64,000 bases of DNA from Albula goreensis (taxonomy: Eukaryota > Chordata > Actinopteri > Albuliformes > Albulidae). The translations under genes and the position numbers were made by a program. Position 1 is the first letter of the stretch, and every line of letters begins with the position of its first letter. Location: the NCBI GenBank assembly GCA_022829145.1, contig CM040745.1:36576841-36640840 (forward strand). The letters are read 5' to 3'. Positions 1 through 53,554 of this stretch are shown piece after piece. The notes beneath the pieces are model-generated. The model did not search any database. It was not told the DNA's origin and worked only from the letters and a program-made list of their open reading frames with translations.

Positions 1-344
1 CTTAAAGAAATGCATTTCTGTAATTCTGTTCAGGAACAACAAAGTCTGGTTGTTCATGATGTTTACCCCAAAGCTATATGAGTGTATGTGTCTGTCTGTC
101 TGTCTGTCTGTCTGTAAGTGTACCTCAGAAAGAAGTTGACATGTCAAATTCGAATCAGGGATTTTTTGCTTAATTTTTCATGATTAATCAGGAAATCCTA
201 CTTTCTGAACAGAATGTCTCATACAGAGACGGGGTAACTGGTTGTGTTATAAGCAGACTTGTCAAGAGCTTTTACACTCTTTGAAAATTGATAGCAGGAG
301 TGTTCATTGTTCTGTTGTTCTCATTCTTACAACCTCAAAAGTAC
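1..344. other. Partial intron 29 of the col4a5-like gene
   Basis: No coding signal. Contains a (TGTC)n microsatellite at about 88-115; the rest is AT-rich unique sequence. Confidence 0.75.
88..115. repeat. (TGTC)n microsatellite
   Basis: About six uninterrupted TCTG/TGTC units inside intron 29. Confidence 0.9.
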
Positions 345-40286
<39,942 letters not shown>

Positions 40287-40528
40287 TGCGATGGCGAGTC
40301 AGACGTATTTACAACTTTGCAGAACGACCAAAAAGTGCACCCTGTCACCTGTTTAGCCTCCTCTTCGGTACTAATGTATGTTTTCACCGCATGTTGTAAG
40401 CGGCGTTTTGCCGCATCTTTGCACTCACTGTGTCGTTGTGACTTTTGCCCAAACTAAGTTCTTCTAAATGATTTCAGCGCCCAGCCCCCCCACGGACATA
40501 ACCACCCTCATTTGTTTGCGGAGACAAC

Positions 40529-40770
40529 CCTATCTAAAAGACCAGCACTTGCATTTCTGGATTGTTGGAAGAGAGTTTCGAACTTATCTTTGCCATTTTA
40601 ACGTCCGACTTTAAGATTTCATTTCTGTTAAAATACATATCCATTACGGAATTCCATCGGTAGCGCGGGATTCTTTCTCGGTACCTGAGCAGAGCGCCTG
40701 GTCTTTCTCAACAGTCGCACTACCCTGGACGCAAGATAGACATTGAAGACAGTGAAAAGGCACCATCAGT
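40529..40770 (+). promoter_or_regulatory. Candidate TATA-like site and non-coding first exon for the plus-strand gene
   Basis: CTATCTAAAAG at 40529-40539 could act as a weak TATA element, with initiation about 30 bases on. A consensus donor AGT|GTAAGT follows at 40771. Together they suggest a roughly 200-nt non-coding exon that would splice forward toward the ATGAG exon. An acceptor near 41219 (CAACACAG|G) is possible but has a poor pyrimidine tract. Speculative. Confidence 0.35.
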
Positions 40771-40825
40771 GTAAGTTTCTTTTACTGCGCATATAATAAA
40801 TCCGCTAACTTGTAGTTACACGACT

Positions 40826-40832
40826 TGACTCA
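40826..40832. promoter_or_regulatory. AP-1 consensus TGACTCA
   Basis: Exact consensus between the two start codons, 56 bp past the candidate non-coding-exon donor. A single 7-mer match, so weak evidence on its own. Confidence 0.35.
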
Positions 40833-41234
40833 GCTAAAATAACATTTGAACACTTGTTGCTTTGCACAACTAATGTGCTAACAAATTGCTTCAGGGGATA
40901 GTGAGATGCACATGCAACACACGCGCGGTTCAGGAATCAGATTTGTATTCACTTATGGTCTTTAACTGTATATATCACGTCTAAGTACATCCAGTGCACT
41001 TTTGTTGACGTGACCTTAAATGTGCTTCGCTACCTCGTGCATATGCTTGTGAATATCATGCCATAAAGAGGGGAAACAATTGGATTTCATTAGTGATGTG
41101 TGAAAAGTGGGTCTTAGGTCGGCATGCATTAACGCTGGAGCGTGCTGGATGAAGAGGTCCAGGGTGCAGAAATGAAATTTGAGGTTCGAACACACGGGGT
41201 GATGCGAATTCAACACAGGATAGACCTAAAAAAC

Positions 41235-41239
41235 ATGAG
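41235..41239 (+). CDS. col4a6: col4a6-like first coding exon, 5-nt coding end (ATGAG)
   Basis: Only ATG plus AG lie before the donor AG|GTAATT. Joined to 41351, the second codon becomes AGG (Arg) and the frame runs through a good signal peptide into the 7S cysteines. The 5' limit of this exon is unknown. Human COL4A6 also carries its start codon in a short separate first exon (two alternative ones), which supports the model. No cDNA evidence is available. Confidence 0.65.
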
Positions 41240-44200
41240 GTAATTTTGTTTTTTATAATAGTATTGTTTGTTTCCGTATTACTTGGTTTTAATAGTAAGT
41301 TATGCATAATTTTTGGTACTTATATTTGTTTCACATTTGCTTGTCAACAGGTTTCTACTACTCTCTTTGACAGTCTGTATTTTGCTGACGTCTGAAGTGC
41401 ACGCGGTAAGTTCTGTTGTCATCTTTCCCGAGTCTGTTGGTACTTTGACATTATAGCCTGCCCCGTTTCAAATGCAGTACATTTTGCAGTGCACTTCACA
41501 AATTATGAACATTTTAAAACAGCAATTTTTAAAATTGCTGTTCCTGCATGTTCTAGGTTTTTATAAGAGATGACAGCACATTGTTTCAGAGAATCCTCAT
41601 TATTCCCCACAATGGGCAATTGAGAATGGGTCTGGGGTCCTCACAATAATAGTTTGAGTTTCATCTTTTTATGTGGTTTGTTCATATTGAAGGCTGTACC
41701 CCCACATGTATCTGATTTCCCTCTTCCCTTTCTGTTGAAGCTGATTTGTGGTGGGTATTCTGGGGAAATGCCTGTTCTGCACCACCCAGCTGAGTGGGTG
41801 TTCCACATTAGCGGTGGTTGAGGGGAGCCCCTTCAAAACTACCACCTCCATTTAGCTATAAAGTAGTTTAAGATCTAGTGATAACGTATGCTACATAAAT
41901 GCAATCCATTATCCAGTATGGTGGATTTTGGGTTTGGTATAGGCAATTTCCCAGTTACCGTTTTAAGGGGTGTACCTACTGAATGATGTGTTTCCCCTCT
42001 CTCCTTCCATGAACGAGAGGTTTCTCTCTGCATCTCTGCTCAGTTTCTGGTAGCGGGACTCAGAGACGCAGGGGGCTGAGCTCATGATTCAGATGTTTGG
42101 GGTGGGGGCGGTGGGGTGGCGGGGGTTGAACCTGGCTACTGAGCACGCTGGCGGAACTGTCAGGAAGGCTTCCGCGATTGGTCACGGAGGGTCGTGACTA
42201 ATAGAGCGGGATCCTCCCCCAGGGCTCTGCTAAAGTCCTCTGATGTGATTGATGTCGGCATGAAAAGCGCAGGTCCTGCGCGTTTCCTTAACCCTCGGGC
42301 CTGAATGAGCCCAGAGGGACGGACATGCTCTCGCAGTACGCTGGGCTTTTCATGTATTGTGAAGGGCAGCAGTAGTTCAGGTGTCACAGTCAAAAGCAGG
42401 TTAAAGGCACCAGTTGCATGTTCTAACGGCAAGGGCGATAACATGAAATTAAAGGATGTCCTTGTATGTGCGAGTGCGTGCAAGACGCATAGTTTGTGTG
42501 CATGCGCTCGCCTTTATCTTTTGTAAGGTGGTTTGTGAGTGGTGTGACAGTGAAGACAAGTGAGTGAAGGTTTCTGTGATTGTTCCTCTTTCCTGAGGAA
42601 AAAGCTGGCCTGCTCATTAGATATGGAGGGGTAATGCATGTTCCCCATGGCCAGATAAGAGAGCTCCAGGATGAATGACGACAGAAGGAGAAAGAGAGTG
42701 CAAAAAAGAAACAAGGACAGGACAGTTGGCTGTGATTATATTCCACTGAGAAGTCCCAAAAAAATCAACACAAACATAAACTGGTACAGCAGTAAATGTA
42801 AGCCAATCAGAGAAGCTGGTTTCCTCAACATGTGTCAACAGAGTGAATTACATGGACTCTGGTTTTACTGTACCATTAGATTGAAAAAGGATTCAGACTT
42901 TCTGCATTTTTCGTACTGAATTTAATTACATGTTTGTGTGGGTTTTACAACTATATAGAAGACTGCAAATGTAAAAATGTTAACAAAGTCTGTTTTTTCT
43001 TTCATTTGTTTGCTGTCCAAGGTAATTAGACGTTTAAGCCTCAGATGTGAACTGTTTGCACCCTTAATTAGCAAAACCCAATTAAGAGACAATTAGGTTT
43101 GCTTTAGTAAACAGTTGGACCAGCATTGTCCAGTTTAAGACCAATATATCTTTGGCCCTTGCCACCAGAGCCAAGAAGTTGTTAGCACAAAGACACAAGA
43201 GGCTTGTGATGTCCGCTATCAAAAGAAATTCATGAGAACCTCTAAGAAAAGTCTGTCGATGGTAATCAGCCTGTAAGGGGTTACAAAGTGATTCCTAAGG
43301 CCCTAGTCACAACCGTCTTGTCCAAATATAGAAAGTTTGTTACAGTATAGTGAATCTTCCCATGAGCAGCAGTCCTGCCAAAATCTCTGCAGGAACAAGG
43401 AGTGTAATTGTTCAGGAAGTCACAAAGAAATTCAGAACAACATTCAGGGATCTGTAGTCCTCTGTTACCTCAGCTAAGGTCAGTGTTTCTGACCCCATCC
43501 AACCAAAAGGCACTGTAAAGGGGTTCATGGCACTTAGCTGTAAGTCAGAAATCACAGCTCATTAACATGGAAATGAATGCTAACCCCAACGTTGCCAAAA
43601 CTCAGCGGGACAAGTTTCAAGACCTCTTGAACAGTATTCGTTGGACCTAGGAGTTAAAAATTAAGATTATGGACCAGATGGGCCCTGTTATGTCTTGTGA
43701 AAACCCAAGTACTGTGTTTCACAGTAGCTAACTTCATTGAAAGAAGGTTGAATTTTGTTCTGTACTGGAGGGTTCTACCAGAGAAAGTCAGGCCACCCAT
43801 CAATGAGCTGAAGCATAGCTGGGTCACACAGAAAGACAACGACAAATGACAAATATCCAGACATAAGCCTAAATGATATGTTGTTGCAGGACCTGACAAT
43901 AGTCCATGTTGGAAAATGTCACTGAGGTGACACAAATGGCGCTGAGTTGAAGCAGTTCTGCTTTGAGGAGCTGGACTAAATTCCTCCACAATGGTTGAAT
44001 CAGTGAGCACAGGAACCTCACTGCTGTTGTGTACACAAACGTTTCGCACCTCTTAAAAACAAAAGGCCAGATTTAGCTAAGCCTTTAGCATATGTTAAAC
44101 ATTTTGCACGTGCATCATCAGTGACATGATTTGTGATTGGAGCAAACAAACTGCCTCAACCAATCACATGCTCTCTTAGTCTTTTTGCACAAATAGTTTT

Positions 44201-47200
44201 GCACATGCTAAATGCTTTAATAGATCAGGCTCAGACTGCCAACAATAACAGAGATTCCATTGTTTGCTGCACAAAATGGCAGTCTGGGTTATCAGGAACT
44301 AGTTATGAGGGGTTTTACCATCTCACTAGTCTCCTCTGTAATTCACTGATATAAACTTAATCCCATAGGAGGCTACTATCAGACATGCAGTATCAAAACC
44401 TATGCAGTTAGTGCACCAAAGACTCACACCAACTCACAATTAACCCACATCACTGTTGTGGTTACAGTAATTAATCATCATTGGACTTAATCATTTTAGT
44501 TCTGGTTAATTAGCCAGTTAGCCATGGTGTAATGTTCAGTCTATGCTTTCCTTTTATTTTTCAGATCTATTTTTGTATCAGATTCCTTGAGTCTGATCCT
44601 GCAAGCAGTTATTCCTGGCTCAAATGTAGCATTTCTCATTCAAGCCTATTTATGGTTTATTGTTGCTGCCTGTTCTCCTCTTAAGGTCCCGTCAAAAATT
44701 CAGCTGTCTCATCAGCTGTATCTCACATCAGCAGTGTTTGTGCTGTCCTTGTTTTTCCTTTCCTTCTTATCACATGGTCACATGGGCTCATTACACATTC
44801 ATGAAGGCTAATGGGTGCATTTCAGCTGAGCTGTAATGTCCGCATAGCAAAGTTCAGTCCACACATAACGTTTTCATGTGAGATGATATTAGCTAATTTA
44901 GCGGCATTTCAAGTAGAAAAGCTGAAGTCTGTTAGATATCTCCTTACAGAATGTGCAATTGAATTATGCCCAGACTAATCAGTAGTCTGGACTGAACTGG
45001 TTCTCTCTGTCCAGTAGCAATGTTGAACAGTGATAAAATCTTCCATGGTGCAGAGGAATGTGATTTTTATTTTTTGATTTTTTTGGTCATGATGTGGGCA
45101 GTATGCAGTCCTTATGTTTCTTTGGCATTGCTTTTTTACACTCCAGGTTTTCTAATCATTTCCATAAACTGTCATAGATCTCTGTCAGTGGGAACGAGAG
45201 TAAATATTGCGGGGGGGAATCTGGCCTCACTTGGGGACGTTCTGTGTGGGAAAAAGAGATACTGCTGGCAAAGGATGTGTGTTTGGATGGAGAAAGCACT
45301 AACAACCATAGAAACTGGTAGATGTTGAAATCTCAGTGCATGTCATTTGTTTGGACTAACAGCGGAAACATATGTATAAGATATCAAGCTTATTCCCTTC
45401 CCTGAAGCTACGGTTACTCTTAAAACAATTCGTTTAACATTGCCGTTTAATCATGGGTCTCATCTGGCCTGGATGCATTTATAAAAGCATGCTGGGTATT
45501 TTGTGCCATGTTTACTGAAATCAGTGTCCATGGAGAGCGCCCGTTATTCCAGTAGACCTGTGTGGGAAGAGTGACGACACTGAGGGTCAGTGCACCTTTT
45601 AGAGAAGTTAGAAGCTGTGCAAAGATATCACTGAAGTCTTCAGATGTCGATTAGACAAGAACTCAGCCCCTCCCCCAGCCCCCGAAACCAATACACAAAC
45701 ACACCTTCTTTATCAGAGACAGGAAATGGCCACTTCATTTTGGACAGAACCTTCTGGAATAATGGCCGTATAGCTGGAAAGAGCCTAATGTCCTTGTCTT
45801 GAGTAGGAAGCAGGGTATGATTACAGGAAGCCTATGTACTGAAGGATTGTGGGTGAACAAATGTTTGTGTTTCAGTTTCTGCTGGGTCATGTCCGAGTCA
45901 TGATTTTAACCTGTTCAGGACTCTCCAGACAAATTATAGATACTGAGTTTCATTGTTAATTCAGCATCATTCTATTCTGTGCATTGCTTTTGGGAAAAGC
46001 AAGCATACTGACACAGCTTATTCTTTCTTTGTCAGTTTATGGCTTGTAGCGTGCAGAAACATAATGAGGGAAACAAATAGGGAGCACAAAAAAAATTGCA
46101 GGCGAAGCCTTTAACTGTTTCACTGCATTCGGGTATCCAAACTGTTTGTTGGCGTTGTCTTAACAAGTTTCATAACTAGCAGTTTCTTTTTGCGCACAGC
46201 AACAGAGGAATTGACTACTTTTCAGGAGCTCCTTGTTACATTATATTACATTTAGCAGACCTTCTTATCCAGACCGAATCACACAGTTAAGATCTTGGCA
46301 CACTACCCATTTATACAGCTGGATAGTTTCCTGAAGCAATTTGGGTTAAGTACCTTGCTCATGGATACAACAGCAGTGCCCTACTTGGGAAGTGACTGCA
46401 GCACATCTTTGTGCTGAAACCCCAGCTCTCTGACCATCATGCTAGACTACTACACATACTAAAGCATGACACATGCATTGGAAACAAATTCAATTGTGGA
46501 TCAATTTGCATGGTCACCACACTTTTTTGTTAAGTATCATAACTGACATCATACCTCCCAGCTGACCTTGTGATGGTTGCTGGAGAGAGAGATGCATTTA
46601 ACCGCCTTACCTACTGTTTTGACCCAAAGAGGCTGAGCCATTTGTTGCCCCGCCAGTGTAGAGTTCAGGCCATAGCCAGTTAACAGGGCAGCTGAGATTT
46701 GAATGACCAGTCCCAGAATGCACTGGGGTACTGTGACCACTCGCCTTTACTCCACGCCCCACCCAAAAGGCCCCCACATCTGCGATTTTGAGGGGTATTC
46801 CTGCTTACAGTGAAGCACTCTCAGTGACTTGCGGTTAAAGGATTTATTCTTGCCTCAAACAGACATCCTGGTGAAAAAACAGGAACAATAAACTGGGCTA
46901 GAGCCGAAGATGTGAAAAACGCACAACAGCATGATTTCACGACCTCAGACTGTCCTCATTGGGACCATAACTTTACGGTCTGCATTTTACAATAAACTTG
47001 AGATTTATGATTGTGTACTATCCAAACATGCACTTTTCCTTGCAGGAACTATAGAATCATTTCCGAGAGGCAGATTTTTTCCCACAAACTTTATATCAGC
47101 TAAATAGGCTGTTCAAGCTCATTGTTTGCCACATGAGAATAATTCCAAGTCTGCCCTACTTTTTGGAACCTAATTAATCAACTTTTTACAGGGGCAAAAA

Positions 47201-50200
47201 TGGTGACTTTCGGAAATGGCTTCCTGGCACCAACTTTTCCAATGGGCCGTTTTCTCTGACCCACTCCTTTCGGGTAAAAGTTAGATTTGACTCAATATTT
47301 AAAGAAATATTGCTATATTATTAAAAATTCTAAAAGCAGGAAATGCTGTTGTCCAATGTGTGGGTGGTTTTTGGGTTTGGTTTCACTGTTCCTGGCAGAA
47401 TGAGGCTGTATTCCTCCGTAATGGGGCTGAACCTAATAAAAGACTTTATCCTAAACCACAGAAGAGAGTAATATTTTCAAATCAGAAGATTACTGATAGC
47501 ATGGCGCCTACTCTCTAATCACTAGGTTGCCCTTTTTTTTTGATAATATTGTTGGGCTGAGCTCGGACTGTAATTGCTTTTAGCCTGGACACTAACCTTC
47601 CAGTTTCATACATCAAACATAGGACAGAGATTCCATCTGCTCCAAACAGACAGAGAAGGGTGTACAGAGAAAGCGATGCTATCTTGGGCCAAATGCAGAG
47701 AATGGCACAGTTGAAGGTGGGGGGAAGGGGTTGGATAGTTCGTTAAAACTCACACATTTACTCAAAACCCTGTTTCTTTTCTTTGTGACCTTTGTCCTCA
47801 TCAAGTATCTTGCAGCTTAGACTTGAAAATTATCCATACTTATACACATACATATTCCTGACGGAATTTATCTTCAGTAACCTGATCAAGGTTACAACAG
47901 CGGAACCCCGCCTTCGAATCAAACATACGTGCTATGGAAACTCAAGCTACACTTTCAGACCGCAGTTGTTTGGTTTAACTAATCCGGCCCATTTCTCTAC
48001 CGTGCAGCCGTGCCGGTTCATCTTTTATCGCAAACCGAATGAATTAAGGGAAGCTTTTGGAAACAGGAGAGGGACCATTCATGATTTAAGGGACTGTTTC
48101 CTGAAGAAGAAAAAAAAGACAGTTAGTGTGGAGACACTAAAATTTGCCCTGTTGCCATTTAAATCCTCTCCTATTGAGTAAAGATACAGTTTGGCCTTGG
48201 TGCAGCAGGTCTAAGTGGTGAGTTATCCCAAACTTCATTCCTGTTCCACAGCTCTCCTGATACAGCGATGGAACGGGGGCCTGGGCCGCGGCGTTGCTAC
48301 GTTCCTCGCTTCCTTTTATAGCCCGAATCCAGTGTTGTGTCTCTGGCTGCAACTGCTGTGTTTATTCTATGCAGAGGCTGTCATAGTCTTGGCAGCGCTG
48401 ACGGGAGTGTGGAGAAGGTGCCTGGTTCTTCGGTTTGGGAGAGCAGAGCTTCTCCTCCTGATGCCAGCACATTCCTGTTAGCCTCAGTGAAAATGCAGCC
48501 TGTTCCCCTTTCATTTCAGAACGGGGGTTTTTATCCATTTTAGTCAATATGTATCCACTTCACTCATTAATTCCTCTCCTCACCCTTTAGCCTTGAAAGA
48601 TGCACTTGATGATTTATCCTGACATTGTTTTAGCTATACATTACATCCTGTGGTGGTTTAGCAATATATTACAACCTGCAGTTGGGGGAAAAGGTGTTGC
48701 ACAATGAAATAAGTCGACTTCACTGGACTCTCCAGTGAATGTATGTGTAACTGGACCATAAAAGTCCGTTTTCTGACTTCCTCCTAAAACTGTATCCCAC
48801 ATGTTGACATGTATGTTCTTGTATACATTACTGATATGATGTAGCTATCCCATTTGTAAAGTTGTTAAACAAATTAAGAGGCATTGCTTGTTAAATCTGT
48901 GAAGTCCTGCAGAGTCCTTTTTTCAATTTGGTTAGACATAAATGCTATAATGTGAATGTTCCTCAGACATTCTAAGAATGTTACATGGACAAGTTCTAAA
49001 CAAGTTCTGTCACAAGAAAAAGTTAAATAACATTCAAGGAACATGAAGAAAACTGGACAAAGTTTAAATCCTGGGACCATTTGCGACCAAAAATTATTAC
49101 CTGCATACCTCTGTTTTAAAAGTGTTTCTTTAGATAAAATCAGGAAGTAAGTTTAGTGGGTATGAGCTTTTAATTGTAATGCTATGTTTGTATGAATGTT
49201 TTTTGTCCAATGAGCTTTAGATTAATTAATTAGTAACATACTTTTGATATGATTTGTAAGCAGACAATGAAGTAGAGGAGTAGGATGTGAAGTGTCAGAA
49301 TAATAAAGTGAGGTTAAACATTTGAGGGCATGTGTTGTCATTCAAGTGGACAGTAGTCACATACGTGTAAGAGCAGTCGTTTGTGTGTGAAAGGAGCCGT
49401 TTGATTGTGGGAGTGGTCATTTTGGCACGAGTGGAACCTTTTTAGTGCAGGAGTAGTCATCTCGGTATGGGAGCAGTCACTTGAGCGTGGGGGCTACCGT
49501 TTGAGTGTGGAGTATCATCGTTGTGTGGAAGTAGTAATTTTCCCATGGCAGTAATCACTTGAGTGCAGCAGAAGCTTTTTGAGTGTGGGAGAGAGGTCAG
49601 CGAAGACATAGGCTGGGATTCAATCCACATTTGTCTTTAACTGTTACCTACAATTGAGTAAGAGTTGTATGCTTTTAATCTACAAGAACAAGCCAAAGTT
49701 CAATGTGTTCGTTTTTATCTTCACTGGCACAGTTTGGTGAGTGCAGCAGTCATGAAAATTCACTTCTGAGCCAAAGCTAAGGAGAAATTATTCTTATTAT
49801 TGAGTCCCTGACTGAACATTTAAACGATTTTAAAGATTCAAATCCAAAAGAGTCAAATCTAACCCAGATTTGGCTGTAATATCTGTGGGCTGTAGAACAT
49901 TCCGATGCCTTAACACTGATGCCCTAACACTGCAGATGAATGAAAAACCAGTGCCTATCTCCCACATACAGTCCCCATTTCATCTGATATATGGCCTTCT
50001 GTACACTCTTGTCACTGCTCTGGAGAAAGACACCAGACATTCAGTGGCATACAAGGTGTGGTTTAGCAAAGCATGTGTACCACTTGCCCTCATCACTCTG
50101 CCAGCCATTGGCTAGTTTGAGTCAGCAATTGACACCTTAGCAGGGACCATCCCCCTTCTAGAACTACGCAGGAAATAGAAAGCGCAGCCACTTCATAGAT

Positions 50201-52330
50201 TAGGATCTCCGGTTGGAAGGTCCGTGAAAAAAATCGCACCTTATCAAGAGGGCTCCCGGCCAGAACTGTTAAAGGATTTCCTTCTTTCTAAGATAATCAA
50301 GTATGTGACCCAACCCATACATTCCCCATGTATATATATCCTTTCACTGTTTTCCTAGAAAGAGGCTTTTGAGTGGTTTCCTGTGCATTTCAGTATTGGC
50401 ACAACACAAAAGTCATGCCTCTTTATCTATTATGGGTCCTGGACAGTGCTGGAAAGAGCATGACTCAGTGCGGTTGGGGTATAAGTCCAAGTCGTAAGCT
50501 ACAGTTACGCGTACAGATTCAGTTCTAGGAGAACCTCTGAGAGTTTATGGGTGGAACTGTAGTATTGATGTAGGTACGGGACAGGTGCCGTATTTCAGTT
50601 ACGGGTCTCTTTCATCCGTAGAAGTTGCTGGAACGTATGCGGCGTAGAGTCAGATTTCAGTGCAAGTCTTGGAGGAGATGAGAAAGGAAGGTCATGTTTC
50701 CTGAGTCCAACATCTGCACACTGAAGTGGAGGGAAGGTTCGTTTCCTGGGAGTGCTCTGTACTGGCAATCCATTGACCCCGTGACCCCATGACCTCCGTG
50801 ACCCCTGTGAGCCTGCCTCTCACAAATTCACTGAGGCTTGTCAGTTTGCGTCCTCAATTTACAGAATGATGTCCACGGACACCATTCATGACTCTGAGAA
50901 TTCACTAATTAGCTTGTGGGCAGGCACAGCTGTGTGTGTGGGTGTGCATGCACGTGTGTGTGTGGGGGTGTGTGTGTGAATTCAAGGCAAAGCCGCTGAT
51001 GTCAGTCTTGTAGGAGTGAAAGCAAAAGATAAAAGAGAGGCCACAGAGGACCCATTAGCTTCTTTCCCAAAGAGATAATAGCTGGCCTGAGAACACCAAT
51101 ATTGCATATGTTTCCCTTGTTGGTTTTGAACTGCTCTATTACACTGAACAAACATTTTAGGGAACATTTCAAATGGTCCACATCTAAGAAACCCCCCCCA
51201 AATTATGGTAAATGAGGCTTATTGAGCATGTCCAATTTGGCCGACCCTAAGTTCACAGAAAATGAATTCTGAATCAACAGGACGCTGAATAGTTAAAAGA
51301 GGGAAATTCTGTAGATCGAAGATAAACAGACTCTACAGTACACATTCAGTAGTATGGGATTTCAACGGAGAAAGTTACATGTTTGTATAAAGTGCAATTT
51401 GTGTTAATGGAGGGTTTTAAGTGTGTAAATCAAAGATATGCTATAATAACAGATCTTCAGCAAACAAAAACATCTCAATGTTGAGTATTTTTTGGCACTT
51501 GCTTTCAGTACAACAGTGAGACATGTTTTTAAATAACTTAGAGGTTGGGATATATTTTCATTGTCTATTCATACAATTTTATTTGCACTGTAAAATACTG
51601 GGAAGCATTCATTTATATGAAAGTTTTTGATTTACTGTTTATTGTTTCTGAAGGTCATATAAGGAGCAGACCAACCAGAAACCCACACAGAAATGTAATA
51701 TAAATCAGTATATTGTAAATATACTGCAATTATATATCTTCACAATATATTTCAAATATACTGCCGTGTTTACATACTACATTTCCATAAGGAAAGGCAG
51801 AGCAGAGCTATATGCATTGCTTCTGTGTATAACAGGTAGATATAGTCTACCCTCTAAAAATGCGGACCAAGTATCTTGAAGCGGCAAGACTAGTTTTCAC
51901 TGTACTCCATTTTAAACAGATTTGCAGATTTCCTTGTTCCTCTCTGGGCCAATGTGAAATAGTTCCCATGACCCTCCATCAGTCAGAAAATGGCCCAAAT
52001 GATATTCCAGACAATTTCTGCTTGCAGAGAGTGGAGAACGCACGCACAAGCTTTGTTTGAAATCTGTTGCATTTAAATAGATTTGATTAAGCATGTAAAT
52101 ATCAATTGAGTTTGTTTCTTAGGGTAGCAAACAATTAAATACATATGGTCATGTTGCTTTAATATCTATTGTTATAAAGTCTAAATCGATGTATGTGATA
52201 TTTAAATGTTATTAAATATTCTTGTAGACTACTGTGTATATTCAGGTGTGTTTTATAGTTTATAGTCTTGTTTTACAGGCCTAAAGATCTGTTTCAGAGA
52301 TTAGCCCCTTCTCCTGGCCTTGAAGGAAAG

Positions 52331-52380
<50 letters not shown>

Positions 52381-53512
52381 ATATCCATGCACAGTTAATG
52401 ATCATATTTGTCACTCAGTTTCTCACACGATTTCTCAGTCTTTCCTACATTTCACCAGACTTGAAGATATCTCATTCTTTATTCCATTGGAGTTACACTT
52501 TATGCCCACCAATAGCCTAAATGAGATATGGTTTTATAGATAGGATCTATAGCTGGCCAGATACCATTTACAATGTATGGACTTGATGCTGGGAAACACG
52601 CTTTGAGTACGACATACCAAGAAACAATGCATTCCAACAGAAACTGGAAACACTGAACAGAACTCTCCTCAGAGCAGGGTTATTTGCTTTTTGCCAGTCT
52701 TGTTTGGAGTTCTAGAATTTTCTGATAATAGATGCCCCTAACGTAAGAGCTAGGATTTCGGCCTGGGGGACACACGTCTCTCTTATCACAGGATCCAGGA
52801 GCTGATGTCACTGTCATCTACCGTGTAGAATAACATGTGATGCATGCCGCTATTTCCCAATGGAGGAGCGTATCTCAGGACTGGTGAGGTCAATGGAAGG
52901 ACTCTTGACATGCTTTCTAAGCCAGAGTTCACACTCGATAATTCATCTGCATTACCCAGGGCTATTGCCTCATGTTTCCATGCCTTCCAAAACCATCCTG
53001 TGGGGCGAGAGATTGTTTGGTGGGCTGAGGGTCTGTCTTTGCTGTGGCGGTCCCAAACGTCGCCATGGTGGCAGAAATCACCAAGAAAAAAGTACAAAAA
53101 TCACACAGTTTGGACAATCTTGGTGAAGCTAGAAAGATTTATAGTGACTGGAACAAAGTCAACTTTATTTATAATGAAATGTGATTGGCTTAACATGATG
53201 GGGATCTTTCGTATCCAAAAAGAAGCCATCGTTTCTGCCATGAGCCGCCTGAAGCAGGTGGAACAAGCTGATCATGTCCAGGCCGGCAGTCCAAAATGGT
53301 GCCGTTGGCCTCACATGCAATCATGTTTTATCTTTTTTACTTTTTAACACATGTTCGTCTGGTATGTGTTGGAGGCGGTACATAAATCCAGTGGTTACAT
53401 GCTTGGAATAGCTGTGAGATAGAGTAGGGGGGTGATTTGACATAGCGAATGTCACACAAGCAGCCCATATCGCAGAAGCACATCCAGCTGACGGGCCCCT
53501 CCATACTGTAGA

Positions 53513-53554
<42 letters not shown>

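Larger units (their letters stand above)
40287..41234. promoter_or_regulatory. Shared bidirectional promoter and 5' leader region of the collagen IV pair
   Basis: The two ATGs are divergent and 948 nt apart with no other gene between them. Collagen IV pairs are known to share bidirectional promoters with Sp1/CTC-type elements. Visible here: a C-rich run near 40480-40495 (CCCAGCCCCCCCACGG), moderate CpG content compared with the flanking AT-rich introns, and an AP-1 consensus TGACTCA at 40826-40832. Transcription starts cannot be placed from sequence alone. Confidence 0.7.

Noticed and set aside
47792..48181. 129-aa plus-strand open frame
   Set aside because: Composition unlike a conserved domain; ends in a poly-Lys stretch from an A-rich run. 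Treated as chance.
52844..53347. 167-aa plus-strand open frame
   Set aside because: No domain-like pattern, no conserved motif, no flanking splice or polyadenylation context. The length is possible by chance in 20 kb of intron.
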